Shown here: piece after piece, positions 10,926-24,200 of the stretch | Numbering within the stretch: the stretch's first letter is position 1 | How the letters are laid out: the number at the start of each line of letters is the position of its first letter | NCBI GenBank assembly: GCA_023634235.1 | Contig: JAMKCF010000087.1 | Location: 124,001 to 188,000, forward strand | DNA length: 64,000 nucleotides | Direction: 5' to 3' | Source of the DNA: Pisaster brevispinus | Lineage: Eukaryota; Echinodermata; Asteroidea; Forcipulatida; Asteriidae | The notes under the pieces: generated by a model | What the model saw: the letters and a program-made list of their open reading frames with translations, nothing else | Told to the model about the DNA's origin: nothing | The model's database searches: none | Made by a program: the position numbers and the translations under genes

Positions 10926-13900
10926 GGGACAGCAAATTGAGCTGTCTGCCAAGTAAATTCCTCTGTCGTCTTCTGTTTCTTGAGTCAACGGTTTTTACGA
11001 TATTCTTATTGCAGCCATTCGCTCACCGACCAAAAAACACTTGCGAAGACAAACAATACCAGATTGTGAAGCAGACGATTTACTTGAAATGTTTGCCAAC
11101 ATTTGATTACTGAATAAGTTATATAATATTAATTTGGCCAAGCGTTAGCAACATCAAATCTTGAGCTACCCCCCCAAAAAAAAAAAAAAAAAAAAAATAA
11201 AATAAAATAACAAGTATTATTCAGCACACACCAATATAGGTAACGGTAATGTCAGAACAAGGACTAACTTGCACTTTGCTTTTGGCAGTGTCAGAGCGTT
11301 GCTACGATTACTGGGCACTATGGGTTTTAGTTTTTAATGAAAAGACAATGTACAATCATTTGGTGTAATATTTAAGGTTTCGGGTATCTTATCCCCCATT
11401 TTCAAAGTATTTCCATTTTTACATTATTATTGTTATTCTTATTATTTTAAACTGGATTCCACTTTCCACTTTCCAAATCGATAAGCAGTTTGCACTGAGC
11501 AACAAATTTGACGATTTACATAAATAGTTAGGGTAAGTTTGTGATTGGATTTTGTCAGCTTGATACTAGTGAGCACTCAGAACAGCCTCCATGGCCAGAG
11601 CTTTGTCCTTGTAGCACGTATTTCCCGTTACTGCCTACAAAGTTACAGCACTTATAAAACAAATCCCATATAGATCATGTAAACATGTGCAGTGTTTTGC
11701 CTGGCAGTATTTTAGTTTTTTGGTGTGTTTTTTTCATGAATAAATAAATTAGTAATCACTTTAGTATTTCTTGACTAGCTCTTCTGCGGTGTACTTAACA
11801 AACAATACATTTACACGTAGATGTACTTCTAATAAACCTTATTAATTTATGGTAAGGTTTTGTTGAAGTTCATAAGAATAAGATGCCATACATCTACTAC
11901 TAGAGCATTGGGTTTTAATGATGGAACTTTGAAGAAACGCTACAACGTGTACAGGTATCGTCTAAGCTACTTGTACATACAACAGGGCCCAATGCAGGAC
12001 AGCAGTCATCAGTCAATTAAAATTACGTAATCAAGCCCTGCATGGACTGTGGTTTAGGCCATGTCACAGTGTTGCTATGACTACTGGGCAATATGTGAAA
12101 CAGTGTAGATATCTTAAAAGCAAACTGGCTTATCTTCTTATGACGTGTGAATTGCCCACTGTTAATGTCAGAAACTGGTCATCTGTTTAACGGTGTTTTA
12201 TTTAAGACGGGACTTGGAATATTTTTTCCCCAATTCACTGATAAATATTGAAGTTAACGGAAGGTCTAGTGTCTAGAATCTACTCGTCCAGAATCTGCTA
12301 TGTCGATGGTAAGTCTCACTCAGTCCTTTTTTTTTTTTTTTTTTTTTTTTTTTGGCGCGCGCGGGACGCGGGAATGGGTTTTCGATGACTGCTCAACTCC
12401 CACACATAAGGCTTACTCGCAGCATAGAGAACCTCTATGCTCGCAGTCACGTTTACGAATATTAAAGGCAAACACGAATGAGTGTGCAATGTCAGCTGAA
12501 ATTTTGGCATGGGGGAGCATAAAGAGGTGCTACAAGATAAAATTTTAATGTGAGTATTCTGTATGTTTTTACATTTTAAAGATTGTTTTACATTATCTGT
12601 CTGTCTGCCTGTACACCAACAGAAGCCAAACGTTGCCATTTGCATAATATTATGATATCGGTCTACCTACCGCCGACATGGTAGGTAAGAAGAAAAAAAA
12701 ACATTTTAATATGAATTTCTAGCAATAAAATTAATCCACTCGAAAAGACAAGTCACCCAAGAACAAGAAGTAGTAAAGGCCTACCTAAAGCTATAACATC
12801 AGTCGGATTATAATTGATGCAGAAAATTAAATCTTGGAAAAATTAGTCCTCATGGGGGAGGAGGGTTGCGATATTCGGGGCATGCGTGTCATAATTTGGC
12901 GCGTATACACATGTCTAGGGTCCAAATTTAGTGTAATGTCGGGTAGGTCTGCTCATTTTGTGTTTGTTTGTTTGTTTTTGTTTTTTGTTTGTTTTAGGTT
13001 TCGATATCTGATCAACCTCAACATAAACGTTACGTCAAGCTTCAAAAATATTACAAGCAGAATAAGTGAGTCGTAGAATGATGTAGTTGTTACTGGAATG
13101 TTAGACAATATTCACCAGTATATACACTGTACTGTAGGGATTTGTATGTATAGCCCTTTCCAAAGTAATGGGCGAGTGAGGTTCATGGGGAAAGGGCAGC
13201 CATTTGGGCAGGCAATGCTCTGAAGGCGCCTAATAAATTTCTGACTTTGCGGCCTTTGTAACTTCTATATCTAGGGTCTCTCTTATGACTACATCATTGC
13301 TGTTAGTTTTCAGTGTTGTTTGGTCCATGAGATATTGTTATCAAAGAAACATAAACAACAACAAAAACTTTGCAACCTTGAACATTTTTATTAATTTAAA
13401 TGTGTCTATTTTGGCAATTATGAACTGAATATTTTGGTAGAAAATGCATATTTCCTACAAATTGTCTGGCAACGGCATACAATTTGAAAGTCTCTGAATA
13501 TTTGAAGAATTGTTCATTTTTTCTAAAATCTCGCTCCTGTGTGACGCCGAATTTGCACATCTGCATGGTCTTCACCGTCCCTAGCAATTATGTTTTTCCC
13601 CAATACTCATTTTACTCTGAAAGAATTTGTATCGAAATGTTGTGGTTGAAATTAGTGGCATTCCATTGTAACTACCCTTTTATATTGTCAACTCTCCTGT
13701 TACTTTTAGGTTTTGCCAATTTCATGTGGTACTTGTTTATAACTTCAGGGGGTAAACAAGAATGATGACTTGATCATAATTATATTGATAAGGTAGTTAC
13801 ATCGAGCATAACAAACATTATATTCAAGAACCCCCCCAGTCATTGGTACGTGAAAGCCTACATGTGCTGTGTATCATCTTCTAATGGTGTTTTACGGTGA

Positions 13901-14215
13901 CTGAGCAACTGTAAAACAATATGCCAACATAAATACTGCTCCTGCATGGATAAAAAAGATCTGAAAACTAATTAGGATTCTCTGAGTTTTTAACATAATC
14001 ATTGCAGGCAGTGATTATTGACATATCTGGTTAGCAATTCTGACCATGCCAATAAGTAAAGATGTATCACAGTCCACTTCCCATGGTGATAAGATGCAAA
14101 ACTTAAACTAGTAGTCAACCACAGACGCTGGCTGTGATCGTTGTGTAGTTTTTGAAGTCTATTGAACTCGTTTATAATAATGCGACCGCAACCGCTTGGG
14201 GGACCAAGATGTGAC
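10926..14215. other. Non-coding interior of the 12.6-kb element
   Basis: No exon with homology is visible. Contains an A-rich tract near 11168-11210, a T-run of about 23 at 12329-12352 followed by a GC-rich 'ggcgcgcgcgggacgcggg', and similar 'gttgctatga(c)tactgggca' words at 11300 and 12073 that suggest another old duplication. A 93-codon frame at 13484-13765 has no recognisable domain. Confidence 0.4.
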
Positions 14216-14219
14216 GTTG

Positions 14220-15071
14220 GAATGTACGATGTTCACACGAGTAGCTAAACTTCACTGCTAACTTCACTGCTAAATATTCACAACGGCGGGGTTCGCTTGA
14301 CTTGGCTAACAAGTACCTTGCGTTCACACGAGGTATGGTCGCAGTTTAGCCAGCACAAAATGTTTCGGCTTGAGGTAGTTTTCTCTGCCACTGTAGTAGT
14401 TTTGTTGAAGAGTCTACATGTTGGTCCACATTTTTTGTCTTAGTTCGCAGTGATTGTATTATATTCCCAGTGATTCGGAATGAGAAATGTTTTTTTATGG
14501 TCCTTTCTTGTCACTGAACACATTGCCTCATCAGCCAAGTTCAGTGTTACAATTTCGTCCCCATTTGTGTGCGATGTCATCGTACCACAGCACGTGCGTT
14601 GCCTGTCTATGGGAAGGAGGTTGATCACCTCGCAAGGTTGCCGACGGACTTGGGAAACGTTTTTAAATCGATTTAATAATTTACTAACATGGATCCTAAA
14701 GGTGGCCGATTCTTTCGTCTAAGCTTTATTCTCTTTTTATGTTATGAGTACAATTTAACCATTATGATGAATATAGATGACGTCAACTTAGATGTAAAAA
14801 CTTGTCTAGGCCTACGTGCAACACAAGAAGAAAAAAATAAACAGCGTTGAAAAATCAACTTGCTGAAATCAGGTTTACAGCTAGCTAAGGTCAGTTGCGT
14901 TCACACGAGAAAAATTCCTTTATCAAATTTCATTGCTTAGTTGAGTTATTAGCAGCGGAAATTTTCGCTGCTAACGTTAGCAGCGAAGTTCGCAGCAAAA
15001 ATAGCAACATTTTGTGCTCACACGGTCAAAAATGTTTGCTAACATAGCTAGCAGCGAAGTTAGCAGCGAAA
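14220..15071. mobile_element. Possible nested foldback with TTCGCTGCTAA-type ends
   Basis: The left side has 'gttcacacgagtagctaaac' and 'ttcactgctaacttcactgct'. The right side has the complement in multiple copies ('tagcagcgaagttagcagcg', 14955-15069) plus 'gcgttcacacgaga' at 14897. It abuts the right TIR of the 12.6-kb element, so it may be a subterminal module or a separate nested insertion. No coding capacity. Confidence 0.35.
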
Positions 15072-15613
15072 CGTACCCATGTGATTTCTGCCTCGCACCC
15101 GACATGATTTCGGTAATGCAGCCAGACATTGGATGTGATATTTGCTAGGCACAATTACTATGGATGTGATTTCTGGCTCTGATGTGATTTTGGCCGGGGC
15201 CGGGACAGTGGATGTGATTTTGGTAATGCAGCCAGACAGTGGATGTGATTTTGGATAGTGGCAATTAACCAAGGATGTGATTTCAGGCTTGAATGTGGTT
15301 TTGGCAAGGACCTAGACAGTGGATGTGATGTTGGTAATGCAGCCAGACAGTGGATGTGATTTTGGCTGTGAGCAATTATCATGGATGTGATTTCTGGCTT
15401 GGATGTGATTTTGGCAAGGGCCTAGACAGTGGATGTGATTTTGGTAATTCAGCCAGACAGTGGATGTGATTTTGGCTATGAGCAATTATCATGGATGTGA
15501 TTTCTGGCTCGGATGTGATTTTGGATAAAATCACATTCTAGCCCCAAAATCACATCCAACAAAATAGCCTTTCTATTTGTGTTGTAAAATCACATCCAGG
15601 CCATTCACAGTGT
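15060..15613 (-). repeat. Right terminal inverted repeat: 'GGATGTGATTTTGG' minisatellite
   Basis: Reverse-complement partner of 3038-3640, ending in 'catccaggccattcacagtg' plus t. The order of composite units (ccagacagtggatgtgattt, caattaccaaggatgtg variants) matches the left arm read backwards. The arms are similar but have small unit gains and losses. Confidence 0.75.
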
Positions 15614-17132
15614 CATGCCTATTGGCACAGCTATTTCTTCATGAGTTTGTGCTGTGTGTGTCGCCTCTACATCCCATGGCCCATGAAAAGGTACAATTGA
15701 GTATTATAAAAGGTATAACACTTCCTAACTTAATTCTTGACGCTTGTTGAACCCTATCAATATTTGAAGTTTATTGATAATTTCCTTGATTGCACCTGAG
15801 AAAATTCAGGCTTTTTGAGTTTTTGACATTCACTTATAGTTTGGAGACTTTCAGATCATATATGCAGGCGATGCAGGCTAATGGAACCACATTTAAAGTG
15901 TCCTTTTGTGTTCTGATAACAAGCCCAGTCTGTTCTGTGAGATCTGCATCACTGGACTGCTAGGCCACAACACTCCACTAATTATTGTAGAACAGAACAA
16001 GAGATGAATGCATAGTCAGATTATGGGTCAGGCTCAATCCAGTTTGGATTTTGAGCAGCGGAGGCAAACTTATAATTTCAAAATCCGTTGGAGTTAAGTG
16101 ACCAAGTGTAAAAAAAACTTGATTTGGTCAGACGTCATCACTGATCTCTGGTCAGTCCCTCTTGCTACCAATTGCCCACTTGCCACTTGTGTGTGCATTT
16201 ACCATTCTATCTTGACTTGCCACAGTCCTAAACAAAAAAGTTACACTTACAAAATCTGTGTCTGCAGTTTCTTCCCAGAACTTAATTATTTCCAAACTTT
16301 TCATATGTGTTCTTTTGAATTGTCTTTGTCCAGTAGGCACAGCTATTTCTTCATGGGTTTGTGCTGTCTGAGTCGGCTCTTCATCCCATGGCTCATGAAA
16401 AGGTACGATTGAGTATTATTAAAAGTATAATACAGGATTGGTAGATCTTGTAGAAGAGAGAGTTTGTGAACTAAATCAACAGTTCAGTTTTCAGGAGGTT
16501 TCTTCTTCCCCATATTTTTTTCTGACGGTAGTCAGCTTGAAAAGCCCTATGGAATTCGCCCCTTGTTCCAGGGCTTGAATTTGTTGGGGAAATCCACAAG
16601 AATGCAGGGCTTGCATGTTGCTTAAAATATGCAGTAGACAAGAATTTCTATGACAAGACCAGAAATAAAGAGAGAAATCCATTATCTTCACAGTTTAACA
16701 TGTAAACTGTTTTTATCTGAACAAGCACTGACACAAGAGTGATTACATTTGTCTTATGGGGTGGGTAGTTCAATAACAGAGTTAGAAGATACTTAGCAGA
16801 TTGAATCAAAGTTAACAGTGGATTTATATCTTTCTTCCTCAAGTTACTACTTAGTGATGTACATGTACTTTTTGTATAATTTGCAACTGACAAATTTTTT
16901 AAGACATTCTGACTGGTCTGGTCATTAGTTTACTGGCCAGACTCTAAAATTACTGGCCTCGGGTCTGCGTTCCAACTCGAAATTATGGCCTTTCCTCCTG
17001 CAGGGTTTTGATGTTGCTTGCCACTTGTCAGAATATAGTGTGTGAGAGCTGAATTTAATTTCCGAATAGACACTTTCATCTGTGTCTAGCTGTTTGTTGG
17101 AGGTGAATTTGCCCCGCAATCCAGCTCATATA

Positions 17133-17818
17133 CAGTCGACTCCCGTTAATACGAGGTCCGCCGGACTGGCCCGTTTTCCTCGTATTATCCGAACCTCGTC
17201 TTAAACGCAGCGCACTATTTACATGTACAATAATATGTACTGTATACACATGTCGTCATAGTGCATGCACTACACACGTGTCTAGGCTAGAACGGAGCGG
17301 TTGGCTACAGTTCTTACGAGCATCCTGTACACAAAAATATTAATGATAAATGCAATTTTGTTGACTACGATCATAGAAATGTAATATTTTGTATAACTCA
17401 AAATAAAAATCATAGCAAAGTCATGTCAAACTTGCCGTTCATGTGACCATGATGTGACAGATTCGATACTGCGTAGCGCCTATGCTGAACGTTGTTTTCG
17501 CTGGTAGCCGCTAGGCGTGTAGGCGAAGTAGTATTTCAAGCATATGTTACCAGCGTAATGTTTCTGATTTTCGGATCAGATGGAACCGTGTAGCCGGTCC
17601 GATCCGATAAATAGTTTGGCAACAAGCATGTAATTTCAGAAACTTATCTGACTGAACGGTAAGCTTTTACGCAACAATATTTTTCCGATCTCACTTTAAA
17701 AGTACGAAAAACAATACATTTTGTCATCATGGGGCCGCAAAAATACCTCGTAATATCCGTGTTCTCGTATTAACCGGCGTCTCGTATCTTCCGATCTCGT
17801 ATTAACGAGAGTCGACTG
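17133..17818. mobile_element. Non-autonomous pogo/mariner-like element, 686 bp
   Basis: The ends are inverted: CAGTCGACTCCCGTTAATAC at 17133 and its near-perfect complement ending GAGAGTCGACTG at 17818, flanked by TA on both sides (17131-17132, 17819-17820). Sister tandem units show the empty site 'cagctcatatacattgtc' (for example 19173-19190, 20903-20920). A second inverted word (ctcgtattaa) recurs inside each end. TA duplication and the terminal sequence fit Tc1/mariner, pogo-Tigger type. No transposase remains. Confidence 0.9.
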
Positions 17819-20800
17819 TACATTGTCAAAGAACTGGTTTTTGCCATCCTTAGAGAACTCTCCCTGTTTCTGCGGATAGTTTCCTGAAAATAAATCCATA
17901 TTTTCATGTTCAGATAAAGAAATTTGAAAATCTCCCCAATTATTTTAGGTTTTCCCCTATGTTCTTCATATCGCCCAGATTATTGTAGAAAATTTCCTTG
18001 ACTGCAAGATGAAAAAGTTGGCACCTTGACCTTAGAGTGGTTGTTCGCGTATAAGATCTTCTCTTGAAATCGTACACTTCCTAACTTAATTCTTGACGCA
18101 TGTTAAACCCTATCAATATTTGAAGTTTATTGATAATTGCCTTAATGAATCAAGTCTTATATCAGTGGGATCTTGTTTGAATTCTTGATTGCACCTGAGA
18201 AAGTTCATATACCATTCTATCTTGACTTGCCGCAGTCCTAAACAAAAAAGTTACACTTGCAAAATCTGTGTCTGCAGTTTCTTCCCAGAACTTAATTATT
18301 TCCAAACTTTTCATATGTGTTCTTTGGAATTGTCTTTGTCCAGTAGGCACAGCTATTTCTTCATGAGTTTGTGCTGTCTGAGTCGGCTCTTCATCCCACG
18401 GCTCATGAAAAGGTACGATTGAGTATTATTAAAGGTATAATACAGGAGTGGTAGACCTGGTAGAAGAGAGAGTTTGTGAACTAAATCAAAAGTTCAGTTT
18501 TCGGGAGGTTTCTTCTCCATATTTTTTTCTGACGGTAGTCAGCTTGAAAAGCCCTATAGAATTCGCCCCTTGTTCCAGGGCTTGAATTTGTTGTGGAAAT
18601 CCACAAGAATGCAGGGCTTGCATGTTGCTTAAAGTATGCACTAGACAAAATTTCTGTTACAAGACCAGAATCAAAAAGAGAAATCCATCATCTACACAGT
18701 TTAACATGTAAACTGTTTTTATCTGAACAAGCACTGACATGAGTGATTTCATTTGTCTTATGGGGTGGGTAGTTCAATAACAGAGTTAGAAGATACTTAG
18801 CAGATTGAGTCAAAGTTAACAGTGGATTTATATCTTTCTTCCTCAAGTTACTCCTAAGTGACGTACATGTACATTTTGTATAAGTAACTGACAAATTTTA
18901 TAAGACCTTCGGACTGGTCTGGTCATTAGTTTACTGGCCAGACTCTAAAATTACTGGCCTTTAATTACTGGTCATTAGTTTACTGGCCAGACTCTAAAAT
19001 ATCTGGCCTCGGCTCTGCGTTCCAACTCGAAATGATGGTCTTTGCTCCTGCAGGGTTATGATGTTGCTTGCCACTCGTCAGAATTTAGTGTGTGAGAGCT
19101 GAATTTAATTTCCGAATAAACACTTTCATCTATGTCTAGCTGTTTGTTGGAGGTGAATTTGCCCCGCAATCCAGCTCATATACATTGTCAAAGAACTGTT
19201 TTTTTGCCATCCTTAGAGCAGCCAACTCTTCCTGTTTCTGCGGATAGTTCCCTGAAAATAAATCCATCTTTCCAGGTTCAGATAAACAAATTTGAAAATC
19301 TCCCCAATTATTTTAGGTTTCCTCCATGTTCTCCCTATCGCCCAGATTAGTGTAGAAAATTTCCTTGACTGCAAGATGAAAATGTTGGCAGCCTGACTTT
19401 TTAGAGTGGTTGTTCGCGTATAAGATCTTCTCTTGAAATCGTACACTTCCGAACTTAATTCTTGACGCTTGTTTAACCCTATCAATATTTGAAGTTTATT
19501 GATTATTTCCTTAATGAATCAAGTCTTATATCAGTGGGATCTTGTTTGAATTCTTGATTGCACCTGAGAAAGTTCAGGCTTTTTGAGTTTTTGACATTCA
19601 CTTATAGTTTGGAGACTTTCAGATCATATATGGAGGCGATGCAGGCTAATGGAGCCACATTTAAAGTGTCCTTTTGTGTTATGATAACAAGCCCAGTCTG
19701 TTCTGTGAGGTCTGCATCACTGGACCGCTAGGCCACAACACTCCACTAATTATTGTAGAACAGAACAAGGGATGAATGCATAGTCAGATTATTGGTCAGG
19801 CCCAATCCGGATTGGATTTCGAGCAGAGGAGGAAAACTTATAATTTAAAAATCCATTGGAGTTAAGTGACCAAGTGTAAAAAAAAACTTGATTTGGTCAG
19901 ATGTCATCACTGATCTCTGGTCAGTCCCTCCTGCTACCAATTGCCCACTTGCCACTTGTGTGTGCATTTACCATTTTATCTTGACTTGCCACAGTCCTAA
20001 ACAAAAAAGTTACACTTACAAAATCTGTGTCTGCAGTTTCTTCCCAGATCTTAATTACTTCCAAACTTTTCATATGTGTTCTTTTGAATTGTCTTTGTCC
20101 AGTAGGCACAGCTATTTCTTCATGAGTTTGTGCTGTCTGTGTCGGCTCTTCATCCCACGGCTCATGAAAAGGTACGATTGAGTATTATTAAAGGTATAAT
20201 ACAGGATTGGTAGATCTGGTAGAAGAGAGAGTTTGTGACCTAAATCAACAGTTCAGTTTTCAGGAGGTTTCTTCTTCCCCATATTTTTTTCTGACGGTAG
20301 TCAGCTTGAAAAGCCCTATGGAATTCGCCCCTGTTCCAGGGCTTGAATTTGATGGGGAAATCCACAAGAATGCAGGGCTTGCATGTTGCTTAAAGTATGC
20401 ACTAGACAAGAATTTCTGTTACAAGACCAGAAATAAAGAGAGAAATCCATTATCTACTCAGTTTAACATGTAAACTTTTTTTATCTGAACAAGCACTGAC
20501 ACAAGAGTGATTTCATTTGTCTGCAGTTTCTTCCCAGAACTTAATTATTTCCAAACTTTTTATATGTGTTCTTTTGAATTGTCTTTGTCCAGTAGGCACA
20601 GCTATTTCTTCATGAGTTTGTGCTGTCTGTGTCGGCTCGTCATCCCACGGCTCATGAAAAGGTACAAATTTTATAAGACCTTTGGACTGGTAAGTCTGGT
20701 CATTAGTTTACTGGCCAGACTCTAAAATTACTGGCCTCGAGTCTGCGTTCCAACTCGAAATAATGGCCTTTGCTCCTGCAGGGTAATGACATAGCTTGCC

Positions 20801-21092
20801 ACTCGTCAGAATTTAGTGTGTGAGAGCTGAATTTAATTTTCGAATAAACACTTTCATCTGTGTCTAGCTGTTTGTTGGAGGTGAATTTGCCCCGCAATCC
20901 AGCTCATATACATTGTCAAAGAACTGTTTTTTGCCATCCTTAGAGCAGCCAACTCTCCCTGTCTGCAGATAGTTCCCTTAAAAATAAATCCATCTTTCCA
21001 TGTTCAGATAAACAAATTTGAAAATCTCCTGAATTGTTTTAGGTTTCCCCCATGTTCATCATATCGCCCAGATTATTGTAGAAAATTTCCTA

Positions 21093-21260
21093 GTCTGCAA
21101 GATGAAAATGTTGGCAGCTTGACCTTAGAGTGGTTGTTTGCGTATAAGATCTTCTCTTGAAATCGTACACTTCCGAACTTAATTCTTGACAATGTTGGCA
21201 GCTTGACCTTAGAGTGGTTGTTTGCGTATAAGATCTTCTCTTGAAATCGTACACTTCCGA
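21093..21260 (+). repeat. 84-bp tandem duplication within unit 3
   Basis: The stretch 'aatgttggcagcttgacctt ... aacttaattcttgac' is present twice, with anchors at 21176 and 21260. The copies are nearly identical, so the event is recent. It is absent from the other tandem units. Confidence 0.85.
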
Positions 21261-24200
21261 ACTTAATTCTTGACGCTTGTTTAACCCTATCAATATTTGA
21301 AGTTATTGATAATTGCTTTAATGAATCAAGTCTTACATCAGTGGTATCTTGTTTGAACTCTTGATTACACCTGAGAAAGTTCAGGCTTTTTGAGTTTTTG
21401 CCATTCACTTATAGTTTGGAGACTTTCAGATCATAACATATGCAGGTGATGCAGGCTAATGGAACCACAATTAAAGTGTCCTTTTGTGTTGTTCTGATAA
21501 CAAGCCCAGTCTGTTCTGTGAGGTCTGCATCACTGGACCGCTAGGCCACAACACTCCACTAATTATTGTAGAACAGAACAAGGGATGAATGCATAGTCAG
21601 ATTATGGGTCAGGCTCAATCCAGGTTGGATTTTGAGCAGCGGAGGCAAACTTATAATTTGAAAATCCATTGGAGTTAAGTGACTAAGTGTAAAAAAAACT
21701 TGATTTGGTCAGACGTCGTCACTTATCTCTGGTCAGTCCCTCCTGCTACCAATTGCCCACTTGCCACTTGTGTGTGCATATTCCATTCTATCTTGACTTG
21801 ACACAGTCCTAAACAAAAAAGTTACACTTGCAAAATCTGTGTCTGCAGTTTCTTCCTAGAACTTAATTATTTCCAAACTTTTCATATGTGTTCTTTTGAA
21901 TTGTCTTTGTCCAGTAGGCACAGCTATTTCTTCATGAGTTTGTGCTGTCTGTGTCAGCTCTTCATCTCACGGCTCATGAAAAGGTACGATTGAGTATTAT
22001 TAAAGGTATAATACAGGATTGGTAGATCTTGTAGAAAAGAGTTTGTGAATTAAATCAACAGTTCAGTTTTCGAGAGGTTTCTTCTTCCCCATATTTTTTT
22101 CTGACGGTAGTCAATTTGAAAAGCCCTATGGAATTCGCCCCTTGTTCCAGGGCTTGAACTTGTTGGGGAAATCCACAAGAATGCAGGGCTTGCATGTTGC
22201 TTAAAATATGCACTAGACAAGAATTTCTGTAACAAGACCAGAATCAAAGAGAGAAATCCATTATCCACACAGTTTAACATGTAAACTGTTTTTATCTGAA
22301 CAAGCACTGACACAAGAGTGATTTCATTTGTCTTTTGGGGTGGGTAGTTCAATAACAGAGTTAGAAGATACTTAGCAGATTGACTCAAAGTTAATAGTGG
22401 GTTTATATCTTTCTTTTTCAAGTTACTATCTAGTGATATACATGTACATTTTGTATAATTTGCAAGTGACAAAATTTTTAAGACCTTCGGACTGGTCTGG
22501 TCATTAGTTTACTGGCCAAACTCTAAAAATACTGGCCTCGGGTCTGCGTTCCAACTCAAAATAATGGCCTTTGCTCCTGCAGGGTAGTGACATAGCTTGC
22601 CACTCGTCAGAATTTAGTGTGTGAGAGCTGAATTAAATTTTTGAATAAACACTTTCATCTGTGTCTAGCTGTTTGTTGGAGGTGAATTTGCCTCGCAATC
22701 CAGCTCATATACATTGTCAAAGAACTGGTTTTTTGCCATCCTTAGAGCAGCCAACTCTCCCTGTCTGCAGATAGTTCCCTAGAAATAAATCCATCTTTCC
22801 ATGTTCAGATAAACAAATTTGAAAATCTCCCAAATTATTTTAGGTTTCCCCCATGTTCTTCATATCGCCCAGATTATTGTAGAAAATTTCCTAGTCTGCA
22901 AGATGAAAATGTTGGCAGCTTGACCTTAGAGTGGTTGTTTGCGTATAAGATCTTCTCTTGAAATCGTACACTTCCAAACTTAATTCTTGACGCTTGTTTA
23001 ACCCTATCAATATTTGAAGTTTATTGATAATTTCTTTAATTAATCAAGTCTTACATCAGTGGGATCTTGTTTGAACTCTTGATTGCACCTGAGAAAGTTC
23101 AGGCTTTTTGAGTTTTTGCCATTCACTTATAGTTTGAAGACTTTCAGATCATAACATATGCAGGTGATGCAAGCTAATGGAACCACATTTAAAGTGTCCT
23201 TTTGTGTTGTTCTGATAACAAGCCCAGTCTGTTCTGTGAGGTCTGCATCACTGGACCGCTAGGCCACAACACTCCACAAATTATTGTAGATCAGAACAAG
23301 GGATGAATGCATAGTCAGATTATGGGTCAGGCTCAATCCAGGTTGGATTTCGAGCAGCGGAGGTAAACTTATAATTTCAAAATCCGTTGGAGTTAAGTGA
23401 CCAAGTGTAAAAAAAACTTGATTTGGTCAGACGTCGTCACTTATCTCTGGTCAGTCCCTCCTGCTACCAATTGCCCACTTGCCACTTGTGTGTGCATATT
23501 CCATTCTATCTTGACTTGACACAGTCCTAAACAAAAAAGTTACACTTGCAAAATCTGTGTCTGCAGTTTCTTCCCAGAACTTAATTATTTCCAAACTTTT
23601 CATATGCGTTCTTTTGAATTGTCTTTGTCCAATAGGCACAGCTACTTCTTCATGAGTTTGTGCTGTCTGTGTCAGCTCTTCATCCCACGGCTCATGAAAA
23701 GGTACGATTGAGTATTATTAAAGGTATAATACGGGATTAGTAGATCTGGTAGAAGAGAGAGTTTGTGAATTAAATCAACAGTTCAGTTTTCGAGAGGTTT
23801 CTTCTTCCCCATATTTTTTTCTGACGGTAGTCAGCTTGAAAAGCCCTATGGATTTCGCCCCTTGTTCCAGGGCTTGAATTTGATGGGGAAATCCACAAGA
23901 ATGCAGGGCTTGCATGTTGCTTAAAATATGCACTAGACAAGAATTTCTGTTACAAGACCAGAAATAAAGAGAGAAATCCATTATCTTCTCAGTTTAACAT
24001 GTAAACTTTTTTTTATCTGAACAAGCACTGACACAAGAGTGATTTCATTTGTCTGCAGTTTCTTCCCAGAAGTTGATTATTTCCAAACTTTTAATATGTG
24101 TTCTTTTGAATTGTCTTTGTCCAGTAGGCACAGCTATTTCTTCATGAGTTTGTGCTGTCTGTGTCGCCTCTTCATCCCACGGCTCATGAAAAGGTACACA

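Larger units (their letters stand above)
3038..15613. mobile_element. Giant (~12.6 kb) foldback-type element with minisatellite TIRs
   Basis: The ends are inverted copies: ACACTGTGAATGGCCTGGA at 3038 and its complement ending at 15613. Each is followed inward by an array of 'CAAAATCACATCC' words in opposite orientation (3038-3640 and 15060-15613). Outside both ends lies the same host repeat family: 'gaattgtctttgtccagt' on the left, 'ttggcacagctatttcttc' on the right, adjacent in intact copies such as 16316-16355. A clean target-site duplication could not be resolved. No transposase-like frame is visible inside, so mobilisation would need factors in trans. Long tandem-repeat TIRs recall Foldback/Galileo-like elements, but the family is unassigned. 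A rearranged inverted duplication is the alternative. Confidence 0.6.

Noticed and set aside
12316..12645. 109-codon minus-strand ORF ending in a lysine run
   Set aside because: Lysine run is a poly-T tract read backwards. No splice or domain support.
21073..21408. 111-codon minus ORF with internal repeat SRIKFGSVRFQEKILYANNH
   Set aside because: The internal repeat is the recent 84-base tandem duplication. 84 is divisible by 3, which keeps the frame open by chance.
22050..22472. 140-codon minus-strand ORF in the 1.7-kb repeat
   Set aside because: Interrupted in the sister units at the same place and without a recognisable motif. Too little to call a gene.
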